DNA of 64,000 nucleotides from Hydrogenovibrio halophilus DSM 15072. Its GTDB lineage: Bacteria > Pseudomonadota > Gammaproteobacteria > Thiomicrospirales > Thiomicrospiraceae. Below, piece by piece: positions 53,825-63,643 of this stretch. Under the pieces are notes generated by a model. The model was not told where the DNA came from, did not search any database, and saw only the letters and a program-made list of their open reading frames with translations. The stretch is from assembly GCF_000384235.1 (NCBI RefSeq), contig NZ_KB913033.1, forward strand, positions 813,164 through 877,163. Direction: 5' to 3'. Within the stretch, counting starts at the first letter, position 1. The number at the start of each line of letters is the position of its first letter. The position numbers and the translations under genes are program-made.

Positions 53825-56059
53825 ATGAAATCCCTGTGGCGCAACCCACTGACATTTTTTCGTCAATACGGCGTCCTGATTGCCATCGCCAGTGTGTTGC
53901 TGATGATTCTGGTCATGATGAGCCAGATCCTGCAAAACGCGTCGCAATTTGCCCAAACCTATTCAATTCTGCTGTTCATTTCATTCGGCGGCATTCTGCT
54001 GCTGCTGGTGATGCTGGGCCGAACCCTTTACCGACTGCGCCGTGAATACCGGGAAAAAGTCCCCGGCACCCGCCTGACCCGCCGACTGGCCGGGCTTTTC
54101 AGCCTGATCATCGGCTTGCCACTGACTGTGATGTTTTATTTTTCCTACACCTTTGTGCAACAAAGCATTGACCAGTGGTTCGATGTCAAAACCGAAACCG
54201 CCCTCAACCACGCGGTCGAACTGGTTCAGGTCACCCTGAATGACCAGACCCGACGCTCACTCAACGCCACCGAACAGCAGCTCAACCAGCACCACACCGA
54301 ATTGCTGAGCACGCCGGTACTGACCTTGAGCAAAATGAGCCAGCAACTGGGCATCCGCGAAATGGCCCTGTATCAGTCTGATGGCCGTCTGGTGGCCTAC
54401 AGCGCCACCAGCAACTCACGCATTCTGCCGCCCAAACCCGAACCGCGCCTGTTTCAGAATGTCCGCAATGACCGCAATTACGCTGCGATCGAAACCCGGG
54501 TCGGAGCAAACAACGCCTACCAGGTGATCAGGGTCATGCTGCCGGTCAAGGATCTGGTCAACAACCAGACCTACGCCCTTCAGGCCATTTTCCCGCTGCC
54601 GGAACAGGTCAGCCAGCTGGCCAACAAGGTGCGCATCGCCGCCAACCAGTATCAGGAACTGTCCTACCTCAAAGGCCCACTGAAAACCTCCTTCACCGTG
54701 ATTCTGGGACTGGTGTGGTTACTGGGGCTGATTGTCGCCATTCTGTTCACCCTGCAGGCGTTGCAGAACATGGTCCGCCCGATCCGCACCCTGGCCGAAG
54801 GCACCCGAGCCGTAGCGCAGGGCGATTACAGCGTCACAATTACCGAAACCTCCGAAGACGAAATGGGGCAACTGGTCACCTCCTTCAACGACATGATCCA
54901 GCAGATCGCCAAAGCCCGGCATGAAATCAAATTCGGTCACCAGCAGACCGAAATCCAGAAACTCTACCTGCAGGCCATCATCAAAAACCTCAGCAGCGGC
55001 GTGCTGACACTGGACACCCAGATGCGCCTGAAAACCATCAACGACGCCACCAATGCCATTCTCGACACCCAGCTGTTCACCCAACAGGGCAACCCCATCG
55101 AGGACATCCTCAAGCGGGACGCGCATGAGCATCTCAGGCCCTTTTTTGACGAGGTGTTGCCGTTGCTGACCCAGGACAACAAACCCTGGCATCACCAGAT
55201 GACCTTTGACACCCCCAATGCCCAGAAAATCCTGTTGATTCATGGCTCCACCCTGCCCAGTCTGGACCAGAAAATCGGCGGTTACGTGCTGGTGGTCGAG
55301 GACATCACCCAGCTGGTTCAGGCACAACTGCATGCGGCCTGGACCGATGTGGCCCAACGACTGGCCCACGAAATCAAAAACCCGCTGACCCCGATTCAAC
55401 TTTCCGCCGAGCGCCTGCAGTTCAAACTGTCACGACATCTGGGCAGCGACGAGGCGGCCCTGTTGCAGAGGCTGACCGACACCATCATCGACCAGGTATC
55501 GACCATGCAATCGCTGGTGCAGGCCTTTACCGAGTATGCCAACACCCCCGAACTGGCTCTGAACGAGCTCAATCTCAATCAACTGATCGAAGACGTCGCC
55601 GGCATGTACCAGGCTCAGGATGCCAACTGGCAACTGCGCTACGAACTCAACCCCCGCTGCGACAGCGTCATCGCCGACGGGGCCAAACTGCGACAGCTGT
55701 TGCACAACCTGATCAAGAATGCGCTTGAGGCCTGCGAAGACCAGACGGACGCCGAAATCTGCATTGAAACCCGGTGTGACGCCGACCCGGCGAAACCTGT
55801 TATACTGAAAATCTGTGACAATGGCCCCGGCATCCCGGAAAACGCCAGAAACTGGGTGTTCGAACCCTATGCCACCGACAAACCCAAAGGCACCGGATTG
55901 GGGCTGGCCATTGTCAAAAAAATCGTTGACGAACACCACGGACGCATACGGGTCATGTCCAAAGCCGCGCCGTCGCACGGCACCTGCTTTGAAATCACCC
56001 TGCCCAGACACACCGGCCATGCGTCCGAGACCACAATGGACAACACCGAAACCTTATGA
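53825..56059 (+). CDS. ntrY: NtrY-like sensor histidine kinase
   Basis: A 744-residue membrane kinase. Segments near 17-36, 46-65 and 88-110 and a periplasmic part to about 285, then a segment near 290-310, HAMP (about 312-365), PAS-like region (about 375-495), HisKA with Ala-His-Glu-Ile-Lys-Asn-Pro-Leu-Thr-Pro (phospho-His at 515) and HATPase (N-box near 628-636, Asp-Asn-Gly-Pro-Gly-Ile at 665-670, Gly-Thr-Gly-Leu-Gly-Leu at 689-694). It overlaps ntrX by 4 bp. In several bacteria NtrYX responds to redox or nitrogen status; the signal here is unknown. Confidence 0.93.
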   Translation: MKSLWRNPLTFFRQYGVLIAIASVLLMILVMMSQILQNASQFAQTYSILLFISFGGILLLLVMLGRTLYRLRREYREKVPGTRLTRRLAGLFSLIIGLPLTVMFYFSYTFVQQSIDQWFDVKTETALNHAVELVQVTLNDQTRRSLNATEQQLNQHHTELLSTPVLTLSKMSQQLGIREMALYQSDGRLVAYSATSNSRILPPKPEPRLFQNVRNDRNYAAIETRVGANNAYQVIRVMLPVKDLVNNQTYALQAIFPLPEQVSQLANKVRIAANQYQELSYLKGPLKTSFTVILGLVWLLGLIVAILFTLQALQNMVRPIRTLAEGTRAVAQGDYSVTITETSEDEMGQLVTSFNDMIQQIAKARHEIKFGHQQTEIQKLYLQAIIKNLSSGVLTLDTQMRLKTINDATNAILDTQLFTQQGNPIEDILKRDAHEHLRPFFDEVLPLLTQDNKPWHHQMTFDTPNAQKILLIHGSTLPSLDQKIGGYVLVVEDITQLVQAQLHAAWTDVAQRLAHEIKNPLTPIQLSAERLQFKLSRHLGSDEAALLQRLTDTIIDQVSTMQSLVQAFTEYANTPELALNELNLNQLIEDVAGMYQAQDANWQLRYELNPRCDSVIADGAKLRQLLHNLIKNALEACEDQTDAEICIETRCDADPAKPVILKICDNGPGIPENARNWVFEPYATDKPKGTGLGLAIVKKIVDEHHGRIRVMSKAAPSHGTCFEITLPRHTGHASETTMDNTETL

Positions 56060-57411
56060 AAACCGCCAAGATTCTGGTCGTCGATGACGAAAAAGACATC
56101 CGCAACCTGATGCAGGAAATCCTCAGCGAAGAGAATTACGACGTCATCACCGCCGCCAATGGTCAGCAGGCCCGCACGGCCTGGCGGGACCAGGCTCCGG
56201 ACCTGGTGTTTCTCGACATCTGGATGCCCGACATTGACGGCATCACCCTGCTCAAAAGCATGATCGACGAATCCTTGCTTGAACACAGTCGGGTGATCAT
56301 GATGTCGGGCCACGGCACCATTGAAACCGCGATTGAAGCCACGCGTCTGGGCGCTTACGACTTTCTGGAAAAGCCCCTGTCACTGGCCAAGCTGCTGATC
56401 ACCGCCGAACGGGCCATTTCCGATCTACATCTGCACACCGAAAACCGGCACCTCAAACAGAAACTGCCCGAACAGATACTGCCCATTGGCAAAAGCAAGC
56501 GCGTGGTCGAACTGCGCGACACCATTGAACGTCTGGCCAAATACACCATGCCATTGCTGATCAAGGGCGAATCCGGCACCGGCAAACACCGGGTCGCCGA
56601 AGCCATCCACAAACTGAGCGTGCGCCATAAAAAGCCTCTCTACGAAATCCACGCCGACGATTTCGACAAACTGGAAACCGTGATTCTGGGACAGAATCAG
56701 ACCGGCACCACCCAGCTGGGCGAACTGGTCCGGGCCGATGGCGGCACCCTGGTTGTATCCAATATCGACGCCCTATCGGAACGTGGCCAGAATTTTCTGG
56801 CGCAGCTGATTTTCGACCAGAGTTTCGTCCGTCCCGGCGACAGCAAAAAAATCGCCATTGATCTGCGCCTGATCGCCCTGACCCGGGGCGGACTCGACGA
56901 TCAGGCCGCCCTTGGACACTTCCGAGAAGATCTGTTGCAGCGCCTCAAAGTCATGCCGGTCGAGCTTCCGGCCCTGCGCCAGCACACCGAAGACATTCCC
57001 GAACTGACCGACCATTTTCTGGATTACTTTCTGACCCACGAAGGGCTGAATTACCGTGAATTCGACGTGGCCGCCCAGAACGTCCTGCGCCAATACGCCT
57101 GGCCCGGCAATTATCGGGAACTGCAGAACCTGATCCAGCGACTGCTGATTCTGGGCGAAGGCAAAATCACCGACGACGAAGTCAAACGCGCTCTGGAGCA
57201 AAGCAAAACCGACCAGATGTCGGCCTGCAGCGTCGACACCTCCATTGACCTCAAAACCGCCAAAGAACGGTTTGAAGCGGCCTATCTCAGTCACCTGCTG
57301 CGCGAAACCGGCGGCAATGTGACCGAAACCGCCAAACGCTCCGGGGTCGAACGCACCAATCTCTACCGCAAACTCAAAACCCTGAACATCGATCCCAAAG
57401 ACCCTAAATAA
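56056..57411 (+). CDS. ntrX: NtrX-like response regulator with degenerate AAA+ domain
   Basis: 451 residues: receiver domain (1-120, phospho-acceptor Asp54), AAA+ domain (about 140-370) and C-terminal Fis-type helix-turn-helix (about 405-445). Walker A Gly-Glu-Ser-Gly-Thr-Gly-Lys (171-177) is intact, but the GAFTGA loop that contacts sigma-54 is absent. The Walker B place reads Gly-Gly-Thr-Leu-Val-Val-Ser-Asn-Ile-Asp (229-238) with no Asp-Glu. It may regulate without sigma-54 activation. Upstream in the same operon is the kinase. Confidence 0.92.
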   Translation: MKTAKILVVDDEKDIRNLMQEILSEENYDVITAANGQQARTAWRDQAPDLVFLDIWMPDIDGITLLKSMIDESLLEHSRVIMMSGHGTIETAIEATRLGAYDFLEKPLSLAKLLITAERAISDLHLHTENRHLKQKLPEQILPIGKSKRVVELRDTIERLAKYTMPLLIKGESGTGKHRVAEAIHKLSVRHKKPLYEIHADDFDKLETVILGQNQTGTTQLGELVRADGGTLVVSNIDALSERGQNFLAQLIFDQSFVRPGDSKKIAIDLRLIALTRGGLDDQAALGHFREDLLQRLKVMPVELPALRQHTEDIPELTDHFLDYFLTHEGLNYREFDVAAQNVLRQYAWPGNYRELQNLIQRLLILGEGKITDDEVKRALEQSKTDQMSACSVDTSIDLKTAKERFEAAYLSHLLRETGGNVTETAKRSGVERTNLYRKLKTLNIDPKDPK

Positions 57412-57461
57412 TTCATTTTCAAGACTTTTTCGGGCTCGTGCGGCGGGTTCCAATAAAGCGG

Positions 57462-57490
57462 TTATGTTTCGTGGCTTTTGGCGCTACAAT
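57462..57490 (+). promoter_or_regulatory. Promoter of trkA
   Basis: TTATGT (57462-57467), 17-bp spacer, TACAAT (57485-57490), 33 bp before the trkA ATG. It makes separate expression of trkA from ntrYX possible. Confidence 0.5.
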
Positions 57491-57522
57491 GGGCGCATGT
57501 CTTTCTACATTGTGCAGGTTTT

Positions 57523-58920
57523 ATGAACATCATCATCCTCGGAGCCGGGCAGGTCGGCAGTTCTCTGGCCGAACTGCTGGCCAAAGAAAACAACGATGTC
57601 ACCGTCGTCGATCTGGACCGAACGCATTTGCAGCGCCTGCAGGATCGCCTCGACATCCGCACGGTCAACGGGCACGCCTCCAACCCGGACATCCTCAATC
57701 AGGCCGGATTGGAAGAAGCCGACATGCTGATTGCAGCCACCCAGGTGGACGACACCAATATCGTCGCCTGCCAGTTGGCCCACATCATGCACAAAACCCC
57801 GACCAAAATCGCGAGGGTTCGCTCCGAGAGCTACCTGAATCACCCGGAACTGTTTGACCGCAACCTCAACACCAATGCGATCCCGATCAATGTGCTGATC
57901 AGCCCCGAATCCTTGGTCAAGGACTACATTCTGCAGCTGATCAGTTACCCCGGTTCGCTGCAGGTGGTGGATTTTGCCGAAGGCCGGGTGCGGCTGGTGG
58001 CGATGCGTGCCTATTCCGGCGGCCTGCTGGTGGGCAAGAAAATCCGCGAAATCAAACACTACCTGCCCGAAAGCGCACACAACCGGGTGGTCGCCATCTA
58101 CCGCCGCGACGAAGTGGTCATCCCCACCGGCAATGTCACCATTCAGGTCGGGGACGAGGTGTTCTTTCTGGCCGAGCCCGACAGCATCCCGATGATTGTG
58201 CAGGAATTGCGCCGCGACAAGCTGCGCCCCTCGCGCAACATCATGATCGCCGGCGGCGGCAACATCGGTTTCAACCTGGCAAAAGAGCTGGAAAAACAGC
58301 ATCAGGTCAAGATCGTCGACCACAATATCACCCAGGCCCGGCAGATTTCAGAGAGTCTGGAGCGCACCATTGTCATCAATGGCGATGTGTCCGACCGCGA
58401 CCTGTTGCTGGAAGAAAACATCGACGAAATCGACCTGTTTGTCGCGGTCACCAATTCGGATGAAGCCAACATCATTTCCGGGATGATGGCCAAGAAACTG
58501 GGCGTGCGCCGGGTCATTGCACTGGTCAACAACCAGTCCTATGTGGACCTGATCCACCTCAACAGCATTGACGTGGCGCTTTCCGCCGACCAGATCACCA
58601 CCAGTCGCCTGTTGCACTACATGCGACAGGCCGACACGGTCAAAGCCTTTACCCTGCGGCGCGGTGCAGCCGAAGCCATGGAAGTCATTGTCCATGGCAG
58701 TGAAAACACCTCCGACCTGATCGGGCGCAAAATCAGCGAGATTCGCTGGCCCATGGACATCACCATCGGCTGCATCATTCGCGATGACAAGGTCAAGTTT
58801 GCCCATCGGGACCTGACCATCGAAGCCGAAGACCATGTGATTCTGTTCCTCAACGACCGTACGCGGGCCGCCGAAGTCACCGAGCGCTTTTTGCCCCGTG
58901 ACAAGAAAACCCTGTTTTAG
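57523..58920 (+). CDS. trkA: Potassium uptake regulatory subunit TrkA
   Basis: Cytosolic NAD-binding subunit of the Trk K+ system, 465 residues. Two RCK repeats: Gly-Ala-Gly-Gln-Val-Gly-Ser-Ser near 7-14 and Gly-Gly-Gly-Asn-Ile-Gly-Phe-Asn in the second half, each followed by a TrkA-C region. ATG 57523 gives the standard N-terminus; the frame back to 57478 overlaps the promoter. Followed by trkH with 9 bp between. Confidence 0.96.
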   Translation: MNIIILGAGQVGSSLAELLAKENNDVTVVDLDRTHLQRLQDRLDIRTVNGHASNPDILNQAGLEEADMLIAATQVDDTNIVACQLAHIMHKTPTKIARVRSESYLNHPELFDRNLNTNAIPINVLISPESLVKDYILQLISYPGSLQVVDFAEGRVRLVAMRAYSGGLLVGKKIREIKHYLPESAHNRVVAIYRRDEVVIPTGNVTIQVGDEVFFLAEPDSIPMIVQELRRDKLRPSRNIMIAGGGNIGFNLAKELEKQHQVKIVDHNITQARQISESLERTIVINGDVSDRDLLLEENIDEIDLFVAVTNSDEANIISGMMAKKLGVRRVIALVNNQSYVDLIHLNSIDVALSADQITTSRLLHYMRQADTVKAFTLRRGAAEAMEVIVHGSENTSDLIGRKISEIRWPMDITIGCIIRDDKVKFAHRDLTIEAEDHVILFLNDRTRAAEVTERFLPRDKKTLF

Positions 58921-58929
58921 GACCGCACT

Positions 58930-60381
58930 GTGCACACACGCATTATTCTGAAAGTTCTGGGACTGTTGCTGATGCTGTTCAGCATCACCCTGATCCCGCC
59001 GATCATCGTCTCCCTGATCTACAAGGACGGCGGCACCTACGCCTTTACTTCGGCCTTTGTCTGGATGCTGCTGGTGGGCACAACGTTCTGGTTTTTCACC
59101 CGCCACGAAACCCATGACCTCAAGATCCGCGATGGTTTTGTGATCGTGGTCATGTTCTGGACCGTGCTGGGCCTAGTCGGGGCGATTCCACTGTATTTTG
59201 CCGCCGCCACCGACATTTCGGTGACCGATGCGATTTTCGAATCCTTTTCCGGTCTGACCACCACCGGAGCCACGGTGTTGAACGGTCTGGATCACCTGCC
59301 CCATGCCCTGCTCTGGTATCGCCAGCAACTGCAATGGCTGGGCGGGATGGGGATCATCGTGCTGGCCGTGGCCATTCTGCCGATGCTCGGCATCGGTGGC
59401 ATGCAGCTTTATCGGGCCGAAACGCCTGGGCCGGTCAAGGACAACAAGCTCGCCCCGCGCATCTCCGAAACCGCAAAGACCCTTTGGTACATCTATCTTG
59501 GCATCACCATCGCCTGCGCGATCAGCTTCTGGGCCGCCGGAATGAGCTGGTTTGATGCCATTGGTCACAGCTTTTCCACCGTGGCCATTGGCGGTTTTTC
59601 CACCCATGATGCCAGCATCGGTCATTTTGACAGTGTCCACATTGAAATGATTACCATGCTGTTCATGTACATTGCCGGCATTAACTTTGCCCTGCATTTT
59701 ACCGCTTACCGTCACATGTCCGTTCAGCGCTATCTGTCTGACCCCGAATACAAGGCGTACACCTTCATTCTGCTGGGCGGCATTGCGATTGTCAGCTTTT
59801 ACCTTTACGCAACCCAAACCTACCCGACCTGGGCCGAATCCCTGCGTTATGGAAGCTTTCAGGTGATGTCCATTGCGACCACCGCCGGGTTTGCCAGCGC
59901 CGACTTCAGCAGCTGGCCAGTGTTTTTGCCGATATTCCTGATTTTGATGAGCTACATCGGCGGCTCGGCGTACTCCACCGGCGGCGGGATGAAAGTCATC
60001 CGGGTCATGCTCCTGTTCAAGCAAGGGCTGCGAGAAATCCAGAAACTGCTGCACCCCAATGCAATGATGCCGGTCAAACTCAACGGCAAGCCCGTGTCAG
60101 AAAAAATCATGGCAGCGATCTGGGGCTTTTTCTCCCTGTATGTGTTTACCGTGGTGGTTTCCACCCTGATTTTATTGGCCATGGGCCTGGATCCGATGAC
60201 GGCCTTTTCTTCGGTCACCGCCACCATCACCAATCTGGGCCCCGGTCTGGGCGACGTTGCTTCCAACTTTTCCAGCCTGTCCGATCCCGTGAAATGGTTC
60301 CTGACCTTTTTGATGGTGCTGGGACGACTGGAACTGTTCACCATTCTCATCCTGTTCTCCGCCGCCTTCTGGCGCAAATAA
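58930..60381 (+). CDS. trkH: TrkH-type potassium transporter
   Basis: Membrane-spanning K+ channel subunit, 483 residues, with a GTG start. The Trk/Ktr pattern of repeated membrane-pore-membrane units is visible. Selectivity-filter Gly residues lie in Thr-Thr-Thr-Gly-Ala-Thr-Val, Val-Ala-Ile-Gly-Gly-Phe-Ser-Thr, Thr-Thr-Ala-Gly-Phe-Ala and Ile-Thr-Asn-Leu-Gly-Pro-Gly. Works with TrkA. Confidence 0.95.
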   Translation: MHTRIILKVLGLLLMLFSITLIPPIIVSLIYKDGGTYAFTSAFVWMLLVGTTFWFFTRHETHDLKIRDGFVIVVMFWTVLGLVGAIPLYFAAATDISVTDAIFESFSGLTTTGATVLNGLDHLPHALLWYRQQLQWLGGMGIIVLAVAILPMLGIGGMQLYRAETPGPVKDNKLAPRISETAKTLWYIYLGITIACAISFWAAGMSWFDAIGHSFSTVAIGGFSTHDASIGHFDSVHIEMITMLFMYIAGINFALHFTAYRHMSVQRYLSDPEYKAYTFILLGGIAIVSFYLYATQTYPTWAESLRYGSFQVMSIATTAGFASADFSSWPVFLPIFLILMSYIGGSAYSTGGGMKVIRVMLLFKQGLREIQKLLHPNAMMPVKLNGKPVSEKIMAAIWGFFSLYVFTVVVSTLILLAMGLDPMTAFSSVTATITNLGPGLGDVASNFSSLSDPVKWFLTFLMVLGRLELFTILILFSAAFWRK

Positions 60382-60402
60382 CAGGGCGACACTGAGGTCC
60401 TT

Positions 60403-60996
60403 ATGACACCAGCGGAAAAATGGGATCAACGTTACGCTAATACCGACCCGACCGCGCCGGTGGCGGCAAGCTGGGTGCTGCAAAACCATCTGGATCAATT
60501 GCCGTTTCGCGGTCAGGCACTGGACCTGGCCTGCGGTCTGGGCGGCAACGCCCGTTTGCTGGCCCAATGCGGCCTGCCGGTTGACGCCTGGGACATCAGC
60601 GAAGAGGCCCTCAAGCACCTCAACAACTGGGCCGCAGTCCATCGCCTGCCGATTCAGGTCAGCATCGCCGATCTGGAACAGATGCTGTTTCCGTTTCAGC
60701 GCTTTGATGTGATCACCGTGACCCACTACCTCCATCGCGCCCTCTGGCCGCAAATCGTCCAGGCGCTCAAGCCGGGCGGAAAGCTGTTTGTGCAGACCTT
60801 TCTTGCCCCGGTTCAGCCAAACGGCCCCGGCAATCCGGACTTTTACCTGCAACCGGGCGAATTGCAGCGTTTGCCCCAGCAAGCAGGGTGCGAACCCCTG
60901 ACCCTGAATCTCTATGGACAAGGCTGGCTCCCTGATAACAAAGACGATGACAAAACTTACCAGGCCTGGTCCATTTACCAGCGAAAGCCGCGCTGA
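60403..60996 (+). CDS. TehB-like SAM-dependent methyltransferase
   Basis: A 197-residue class I methyltransferase: Asp-Leu-Ala-Cys-Gly-Leu-Gly-Gly-Asn-Ala (near 43-52) motif I, Val-Asp-Ala-Trp-Asp-Ile-Ser (62-68), Val-Thr-His-Tyr-Leu-His-Arg motif IV. It resembles TehB-like, tellurite- or thiol-methylating proteins. It is 21 bp after trkH. The last 13 codons include an exact palindrome copy. Confidence 0.85.
   Translation: MTPAEKWDQRYANTDPTAPVAASWVLQNHLDQLPFRGQALDLACGLGGNARLLAQCGLPVDAWDISEEALKHLNNWAAVHRLPIQVSIADLEQMLFPFQRFDVITVTHYLHRALWPQIVQALKPGGKLFVQTFLAPVQPNGPGNPDFYLQPGELQRLPQQAGCEPLTLNLYGQGWLPDNKDDDKTYQAWSIYQRKPR
60959..60970. repeat. ACCAGGCCTGGT palindrome, copy 12 (3' end of the methyltransferase gene)
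   Basis: Exact 12-mer inside the coding sequence, 26 bp before its stop, read as Tyr-Gln-Ala-Trp-Ser. Flanks are AAAACTT and CCATTT. Confidence 0.9.
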
Positions 60997-61021
60997 CGCC
61001 TGTACACCCTCTGCCATTTGC

Positions 61022-61050
61022 TTGCCTTTCAAGCACTTATTCACTAGAAT
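61022..61050 (+). promoter_or_regulatory. Promoter of the SulP-USP pair
   Basis: TTGCCT (61022-61027), 17-bp spacer, TAGAAT (61045-61050). The start codon is 146 bp downstream, so the mRNA has a long leader with a small hairpin CGCTTC/GAAGCG near 61130-61149, and no good ribosome site is visible close to the ATG. Confidence 0.6.
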
Positions 61051-61195
61051 GCGCGCTTCATTGATTCTTTCCCACTGATACAAAGGAAGCCGTTTTGTCT
61101 TTTACGCCGCCATAGTGAACCATCCGCTTCTCTCAACCGAAGCGTCACACAACCGTCATCGCATTTTCATTCGTTTTCGATAGGGTTACCTTACT

Positions 61196-62692
61196 ATGCT
61201 GTTATCACAAACCAAAAAAGACTGGCTGGGCAATGTGCGCGGCGACCTGCTTGCGGGCATTGTCGTGGCGCTGGCCCTGATTCCCGAGGCCATTGCCTTT
61301 TCCATTATTGCCGGCGTCGATCCCAAAGTCGGACTTTACGCTTCCTTTGCCATTGCCGTGATCATCGCCATCGTCGGCGGGCGTCCGGGCATGATCTCCG
61401 CCGCCACCGCCGCCACCGCACTGCTGATGGTGACGCTGGTCAAAGAGCACGGGCTGGAGTACCTGTTGGCCGCCAGTATTTTTGCCGGTGTCTTGCAGAT
61501 TGTGGCCGGGTATCTGAATTTGCAGACCCTGATCAGCTACATTTCCCGCTCGGTGATGGTCGGTTTTTTAAACGCCTTGGCGATCCTGATATTCATGGCT
61601 CAGCTACCGGAACTGACCAATGTGACCTGGCACGTGTATGCGCTGACCGCACTGGGGCTGGCGATCATCTACGGGTTTCCCTACATTCCCAAAATCGGTC
61701 ACATGCTGCCCTCACCGCTGGTCACCATCATTGTGATCACGCTGATCGCGGTACTGATGGGGCTGGACAATGTCCGCACCATCGGCGACATGGGCGACTT
61801 GCCCGACACCCTGCCGATTTTTCTGTTCCCCGACATTCCATTGAATTTTGAGACGTTGTGGATCATTCTGCCCTACTCGGTCGCCATTGCCATTGTCGGC
61901 CTGCTCGAATCCCTGATGACCGCGCAGGTACTGGACGAAATGACCGACACCGACAGCGACAAGCAGCGCGAATGCAAAGGCCAAGGCATCGCCAACATCG
62001 GTTCGGGCTTTCTGGGCGGCATGGCCGGCTGTGCGATGATCGGCCAGTCGATCATCAACGTCAAATCCGGTGGGCGCGGACGCTTGTCCACCTTCTCCGC
62101 AGGCCTGTTTCTGCTGATCATGGTGGTGTTTGTGGCCGACTATCTGTCGGTGGTGCCCATGGCCGCATTGGTCGCGGTGATGATCATGGTGTCCATTGGG
62201 ACCTTTAACTGGCACTCGCTGGCCGAAATCAAAACCAACCCGCCCAGCGCCACCATCGTGATGCTGGCCACCGTGATCGTCACCGTCTGGACCCACAACC
62301 TGGCGTTCGGCGTGATCACCGGCGTGGTATTGGCCGCCTTGTTCCTGGCCGGACGTCTGCGCGAATTCATGACGGTGCAGAACCACTTTGACGACGCCAC
62401 CGGCACCCGCACCTACACGGTGATCGGTCAGGTGTTCTTCAACTCGTCCGATAAGTTCATAAGTTATTTTGATTTTAAAGAGGCTGTGGACAAGGTTATT
62501 ATCGACGTCCATCGTGCCCATTTCTGGGACATCAGCGCCATTTATGCGCTGGACAAAGTGGTCATCAAACTCAAACGCGAAGGGGCGGATGTGGACATCA
62601 TCGGACTCAATGAAGCCAGTGAGACGCTGGTAGACAAATACGCCGTACACGACAAACCCGAACACATCGAAAAAGTCATGGGAGGTCACTGA
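61196..62692 (+). CDS. SulP-family anion transporter with STAS domain
   Basis: A 498-residue inner-membrane transporter: about 10-12 hydrophobic segments to residue 400, [14 protein letters not shown] in the conserved core (near 280-293), and a C-terminal STAS domain (about 405-490). SulP proteins carry sulfate, bicarbonate or dicarboxylates; BicA is a bicarbonate example. In a probable autotroph bicarbonate uptake is plausible but not shown. Its TGA overlaps the next ATG (TGATG). Confidence 0.9.
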   Translation: MLLSQTKKDWLGNVRGDLLAGIVVALALIPEAIAFSIIAGVDPKVGLYASFAIAVIIAIVGGRPGMISAATAATALLMVTLVKEHGLEYLLAASIFAGVLQIVAGYLNLQTLISYISRSVMVGFLNALAILIFMAQLPELTNVTWHVYALTALGLAIIYGFPYIPKIGHMLPSPLVTIIVITLIAVLMGLDNVRTIGDMGDLPDTLPIFLFPDIPLNFETLWIILPYSVAIAIVGLLESLMTAQVLDEMTDTDSDKQRECKGQGIANIGSGFLGGMAGCAMIGQSIINVKSGGRGRLSTFSAGLFLLIMVVFVADYLSVVPMAALVAVMIMVSIGTFNWHSLAEIKTNPPSATIVMLATVIVTVWTHNLAFGVITGVVLAALFLAGRLREFMTVQNHFDDATGTRTYTVIGQVFFNSSDKFISYFDFKEAVDKVIIDVHRAHFWDISAIYALDKVVIKLKREGADVDIIGLNEASETLVDKYAVHDKPEHIEKVMGGH

Positions 62693-63558
62693 TGCAAGCC
62701 TTGGAACAAAAATGGGTCCTGTCCTGCATTGATGGTTCCTACATCAGTGATGCCGTGGCCGACTATTCGGCCTGGATCGCGGGTCGTGTCAACTCGCCGC
62801 TGGAACTGGTTCACAGCATTGAACATTCGATGCTGCTGGAACACACCAACCGTTCCGGCAACCTCACGCCCAATATGCGTGAGCATCTGTCCAAAACCCT
62901 GGCCGAAGACGAGCAGAAAGAAAGTAAAGCGCTGATTGCCGCCGGCAAGGAAATGCTGGCAAAAGCCAAAGCCCGCATTGACGGTCAGGCCCTGAAAGAA
63001 GTGATCACCCGTCAGCGTCACGGCGGCGTGGCCGAAGCGATCAAGGATCTGGAAGACGAAATCCGGGTACTGGTGATCGGCGTGCGCGGTGAAGACCACG
63101 AACAGGACGAAAACCACATCGGTGCCCAGATCGAAGAAACCATTCGCAGCCTGCACCGCCCGATCTTCATCGTCAACGGCGACTTCAAGGAACCCAAGTC
63201 ATTGATGCTGGCCTACAACCGCTCCGAAGGCGCGGACAAGGCGCTGAAAATGGTGGCGGAAAGCCCGCTTTACAAAGGCATGGACGTGCATGTGGTCACG
63301 GCGGGCGACAAGCCGTCAGAGGCCAGATCGCTGCTGGACAAGGCCGGTGAAACCCTCAAAGCCGCGGGCATTGAGCCGACTCTGGCCCATGTCGAAGGCG
63401 ACGCCCAACAGGCCTTGCTGGATTACCAGAACCAGCACGATCTGGACATGACCGTCATGGGCGCGTTCAATCATGGCAAACTGCGCAGTCTGTTTTTCGG
63501 CAGCTTCACCCTGAAAATGCTGGCCAACAACCGCAAACCACTGATCCTGATCCGCTAA
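62692..63558 (+). CDS. Tandem universal-stress-protein
   Basis: A 288-residue soluble protein with two USP-type halves (about 5-155 and 163-288). The second half ends with Val-Met-Gly-Ala-Phe-Asn-His-Gly-Lys-Leu-Arg-Ser-Leu-Phe-Phe-Gly-Ser, matching the ATP-binding glycine loop of USPs; the first half has a weaker Val-Ile-Gly-Val-Arg-Gly. Coupled to the SulP transporter, so it is likely to regulate or stabilise it. No membrane segment. Confidence 0.85.
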   Translation: MQALEQKWVLSCIDGSYISDAVADYSAWIAGRVNSPLELVHSIEHSMLLEHTNRSGNLTPNMREHLSKTLAEDEQKESKALIAAGKEMLAKAKARIDGQALKEVITRQRHGGVAEAIKDLEDEIRVLVIGVRGEDHEQDENHIGAQIEETIRSLHRPIFIVNGDFKEPKSLMLAYNRSEGADKALKMVAESPLYKGMDVHVVTAGDKPSEARSLLDKAGETLKAAGIEPTLAHVEGDAQQALLDYQNQHDLDMTVMGAFNHGKLRSLFFGSFTLKMLANNRKPLILIR

Positions 63559-63583
63559 GATCGGATCGCCAATAAGCCCATGC

Positions 63584-63610
63584 AAAAACCACCAGGCCTG
63601 GTGGTTTTTT
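63584..63610. terminator. Bidirectional terminator on ACCAGGCCTGGT core, copy 13
   Basis: A 26-bp perfect palindrome (63584-63609; core 63591-63602), flanked by AAAAACC and GGTTTTTT. It lies between the convergent USP gene and the acyltransferase gene, with a seven-T tail on the plus strand. Confidence 0.8.
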
Positions 63611-63643
63611 TGTCTCTGAAAGGCGACTTAAGATGGTTTGGGT

